In this document: positions 8,480 through 10,308 of the stretch, one piece after another
How positions within the stretch are numbered: position 1 is the first letter of the stretch
Layout: each line of letters starts with the position of its first letter
Assembly: GCA_003152555.1 (NCBI GenBank)
Contig: PMAL01000166.1
Coordinates: 2,208 to 12,515 of the forward strand
DNA: 10,308 nucleotides
Origin: Acidimicrobiaceae bacterium
GTDB taxonomy: Bacteria > Actinomycetota > Acidimicrobiia > Acidimicrobiales > RAAP-2
Direction of reading: 5' to 3'
The notes under the pieces: generated by a model
Told to the model about the DNA's origin: nothing
Seen by the model: the letters and a program-made list of their open reading frames with translations, nothing else
Database searches by the model: none
Translations under genes and position numbers: made by a program

Positions 8480-8976
8480 GCCTGTATCTCGGGCAGGTTG
8501 AACAATACTGAACGACCGTCGGGGCCTATGGAGCGCTTGAAGAGTCGCTCTACGTAGGCAATCGCCATTGACGTGGTGGGCACGCGTGAGGACCACACCA
8601 AGTACCCGGCGATCACGCCCAAGAGGCGATCAGATACTTCGTCGCTGTGCAACAGGACCATGGTCTTGTTGTTCATTGAATTCGCGAGGTCGAGGTAGCA
8701 GGCCCCCAACACTTCGGACTGCTGGGGGCCGCCGCGTAGCGCGTAATGACTGGCGGTCAAGCCGTGTTCGAAGTAGGCGCTCAAGTTCTGCATCACCGGC
8801 AGGATCGAGATCACTCGACCGAAGCCCTGGTGCTTTAGCCACAACAGTTCTTCGTCGCGTCGAACCCGTCGGTGCACGGTCGTCGAGCCGCCGGGCCGCT
8901 CGGACACCGCCAAGATGTCCTTGTAGACCCAGATGAAGCTTCGCGGCTGAATGCCCGCTGCCCACTTGCCCCTCAC
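8476..8976 (-). CDS. Dual-specificity-phosphatase-like protein lacking the catalytic cysteine (putative pseudophosphatase)
   Basis: I recognise a fold, not a named protein. The 166 residues read like a small bacterial dual-specificity or tyrosine phosphatase. The opening FIWVYKDILAVSERPGG (14-30) is followed by RRDEELLWLKHQGFGRVISIL (39-59), the usual helix and strand before the active site. The P-loop position is VLLHSDEVSDRLLGVIAGYLVW (107-128). The family signature is H-C-x5-R; here it is H110-S111-x5-R117, with serine (codon AGC) for the nucleophile. In the usual general-acid loop the sequence is HYALRGGPQQ (77-86), with no aspartate. It may therefore bind a phosphorylated ligand without hydrolysing it, or serve as a scaffold. 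The GTG start at 8976 overlaps the folP stop (GTGA) and has AGGAGG seven bases upstream. The stop overlaps the folB start. A divergent or non-phosphatase role remains possible. The family call is mine from motif reading only. Confidence 0.62.
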   Translation of the reverse strand: MRGKWAAGIQPRSFIWVYKDILAVSERPGGSTTVHRRVRRDEELLWLKHQGFGRVISILPVMQNLSAYFEHGLTASHYALRGGPQQSEVLGACYLDLANSMNNKTMVLLHSDEVSDRLLGVIAGYLVWSSRVPTTSMAIAYVERLFKRSIGPDGRSVLFNLPEIQA

Positions 8977-9773
8977 GCCACTACCTCCTGCACTGGTCGT
9001 ACGAGCAACTCACGTAGCTGCACGGCGGCCACGGCGTCATGTACTCGAACCATACTGACACCTTGGAGCATGGCCCACGCCGTGGTGGCGAGTGAGCCCT
9101 CAAATCGCTGATCCACGTCGAGTTGCTCGTTGCCGAGTCCGCCCAAGAATCGTTTGCGGCTGGTGCCGATCAGCACGCCCGCCCCGTACTCGCGAGCGAG
9201 GGTCACGAACTGATCACAGTGGGCCAACAGGACCAGATTGTGCTCGGTCGTCTTGCCGAAGCCAATGCCCGGGTCGAGCCAGAGTTGGGGCACGTTGGCG
9301 TCGCGCGCTCGCCGCGCCATGGACTCTAAGAAATTGCCGACTTCGCTGACAACGTCGACGTAGGTCGGACTAACTTGCATGGTCGCCGACTCACCCTGGC
9401 GATGCATGGCGACGTAACCCACGCCCAATTCTCCCGCCACCTCACAGAGCGAACTCGAGACGTCGTTGATGACGCTCGCACCGGCACTGACCGCGGCTCG
9501 AGCCACGACTTCCTTCTGCGTATCAACCGATACCGGACCCTCTTTCGCGAGCGTCGCTATTACGTCGAGCACCCGGTCCAACTCTTCGTCGACCTCCACC
9601 GCGAGTGCCCCCGGCCTCGTGGACTCACCGCCGACGTCGACGATGTCACAGCCCGCAAGAAAGTGCGCCCGGCCGCGAGCCACCGCATCGTCGTCCGCCA
9701 GGGTACGAGAATCCGGGAAAAACGAGTCGGGCGTCACGTTGACGATGCCCATCACCATCGGGCTTAGCGCCAC
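8973..9773 (-). CDS. folP: Dihydropteroate synthase
   Basis: FolP condenses hydroxymethyl-dihydropterin pyrophosphate with p-aminobenzoate to dihydropteroate and is the sulfonamide target. The 266 residues form a TIM barrel with all main motifs: MGIVNVTPDSF at 8-18, DVGGESTRPGA at 46-56, SVDT at 82-85, IND at 102-104, LDPGIGFGK at 166-174, GTSRKRF at 203-209 and RVHD at 243-246. Loop 1 after NVTPDSF reads FPDSRT rather than the frequent SDGG. The start is GTG at 9773, overlapping the end of folE by 10 bases, with GAAGG five bases upstream. An ATG at codon 6 would avoid the overlap but loses the ribosome site. It ends in a GTGA overlap with the phosphatase-like gene. Confidence 0.96.
   Translation of the reverse strand: MALSPMVMGIVNVTPDSFFPDSRTLADDDAVARGRAHFLAGCDIVDVGGESTRPGALAVEVDEELDRVLDVIATLAKEGPVSVDTQKEVVARAAVSAGASVINDVSSSLCEVAGELGVGYVAMHRQGESATMQVSPTYVDVVSEVGNFLESMARRARDANVPQLWLDPGIGFGKTTEHNLVLLAHCDQFVTLAREYGAGVLIGTSRKRFLGGLGNEQLDVDQRFEGSLATTAWAMLQGVSMVRVHDAVAAVQLRELLVRPVQEVVA
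8984..8989 (-). promoter_or_regulatory. Strong ribosome binding site of the phosphatase-like gene
   Basis: A perfect AGGAGG on the minus strand lies seven bases before GTG 8976..8974, inside the end of folP. It is the best ribosome site I found in the window and supports the phosphatase-like frame as a translated gene. Confidence 0.75.
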
Positions 9774-10308
9774 GTAGACCTTCGCTGATGTATGTACTGC
9801 AGGGCTTCGGCCCGGTAGGCGGCGTCATCGCGAAAGACGCCGCGCACCGCGGAGGTGACCGTCGTCGATCCGGCCTTCTTGACCCCGCGCATCGAGACGC
9901 AGAAATGTTCGGCTTCAATCACCACGATGGACCCGCGCGGATGCAACTCGCGCTCCATTGCTTCAACGATCTGGGTGGTCATGCGCTCTTGGACCTGGAG
10001 ACGCCGCGCGTAGCCCTCGACCAACCGCGCCAACTTCGACAGCCCCGTGATGCGACCTTCGAGACCCGGTAGGTAGGCCACGTGCGCCAGTCCCGTGAAG
10101 GGAACCAGGTGATGTTCGCAGAGCGACGTGAAGGGTATGTCACGCACCATGACCATCTCGTCGTGGCTCGCTTCAAAGGTGAGACGCAGATGCTCACCGG
10201 GGTCCGCTTCTAGTCCCTCAAAGAGTTCCACGTACATGTCGGCGACCCGCCGCGGCGTCTCGACCAATCCCTCGCGCTCCGGGTCCTCGCCAATCGCCTC
10301 TAGGAGTT
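9764..10308 (-). CDS. folE: GTP cyclohydrolase I, type IA (5' end beyond window)
   Basis: FolE converts GTP to 7,8-dihydroneopterin triphosphate, the first step of folate synthesis. The reading frame stays open to the right edge, where it reads LLEAIGEDPEREGLVETPRRVADMY. This is the family's N-terminal signature, so only a short N-terminus is missing. A TTG codon at 10267 is an internal leucine, not a start. Zinc ligands are visible: the cysteine and second histidine of SLCEHHLVPF, and the cysteine of EAEHFCVSMRG. Other family motifs are GRITGLSKLARLVEGYARRLQVQE and GSTTVTSAVRG. It is the most upstream gene seen in the operon. In mycobacteria ftsH precedes folE, so ftsH is the likely neighbour beyond the edge. 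Its stop lies 10 bases inside folP. Confidence 0.96.
   Translation of the reverse strand, partial: LLEAIGEDPEREGLVETPRRVADMYVELFEGLEADPGEHLRLTFEASHDEMVMVRDIPFTSLCEHHLVPFTGLAHVAYLPGLEGRITGLSKLARLVEGYARRLQVQERMTTQIVEAMERELHPRGSIVVIEAEHFCVSMRGVKKAGSTTVTSAVRGVFRDDAAYRAEALQYIHQRRSTWR

Noticed and set aside
8480..8596. An N-terminal extension of folB starting at 8596
   Set aside because: The extension lies wholly inside the phosphatase-like gene and has no aldolase similarity. The GTGA overlap at 8479 gives a normal-length FolB.
10265..10267. TTG as start of folE
   Set aside because: The frame continues upstream to the window edge with the conserved LLEAIGEDPEREGL segment, so TTG is an internal leucine.

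Overview
The window (about 60% G+C by eye) carries a dense, housekeeping stretch of a bacterial chromosome. The gene set and order are those of the actinobacterial folate-pantothenate-lysS-clpC region: in Mycobacterium, folE-folP-folB-folK, a DUF2520 gene, panC, panD, a coaX-type gene, lysS and clpC1 lie in the same general order. GTG and TTG starts are common, genes overlap by 1-10 bases, and panD and lsr2 are absent. I infer a member of Actinomycetota, probably a deep branch such as Acidimicrobiia. The phylum is fairly secure; the class is a guess.

From right to left on the minus strand there is one tightly packed gene run. It holds folE (start beyond the window edge), folP, a gene of the dual-specificity-phosphatase fold, folB, folK, a 45-base gap, a DUF2520 Rossmann gene, panC, coaX and lysS. 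Apart from the gap, every junction overlaps (GTGA, ATGA, TAGTG, TGATG, TAATG, or a 10-base overlap). This suggests one polycistronic message with translational coupling. Four products act in dihydropteroate synthesis: GTP to dihydroneopterin triphosphate (folE), then the aldolase (folB), pyrophosphokinase (folK) and synthase (folP) steps. Two others make and phosphorylate pantothenate on the way to coenzyme A (panC, coaX).

The middle holds a plus-strand long-chain polyprenyl diphosphate synthase, probably for the menaquinone side chain. Its stop codon shares the bases CTAG with the stop codon of lysS, so no room is left for a terminator. To its left a 93-base divergent promoter region separates it from clpC on the minus strand, which starts with TTG. 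After clpC comes the first part of radA, cut by the left edge.

Most of the window is conventional. The most interesting item is the 166-residue protein between folP and folB. It has the H-C-x5-R phosphatase signature with the catalytic cysteine replaced by serine (H110-S111 to R117) and no obvious general-acid aspartate. It looks like a pseudophosphatase embedded and translationally coupled in a folate operon. Secondary points are the short DUF2520 protein beside panC, a LysRS lacking the usual N-terminal helix, an imperfect repeat pair in the divergent promoter, and the tail-to-tail CTAG overlap.
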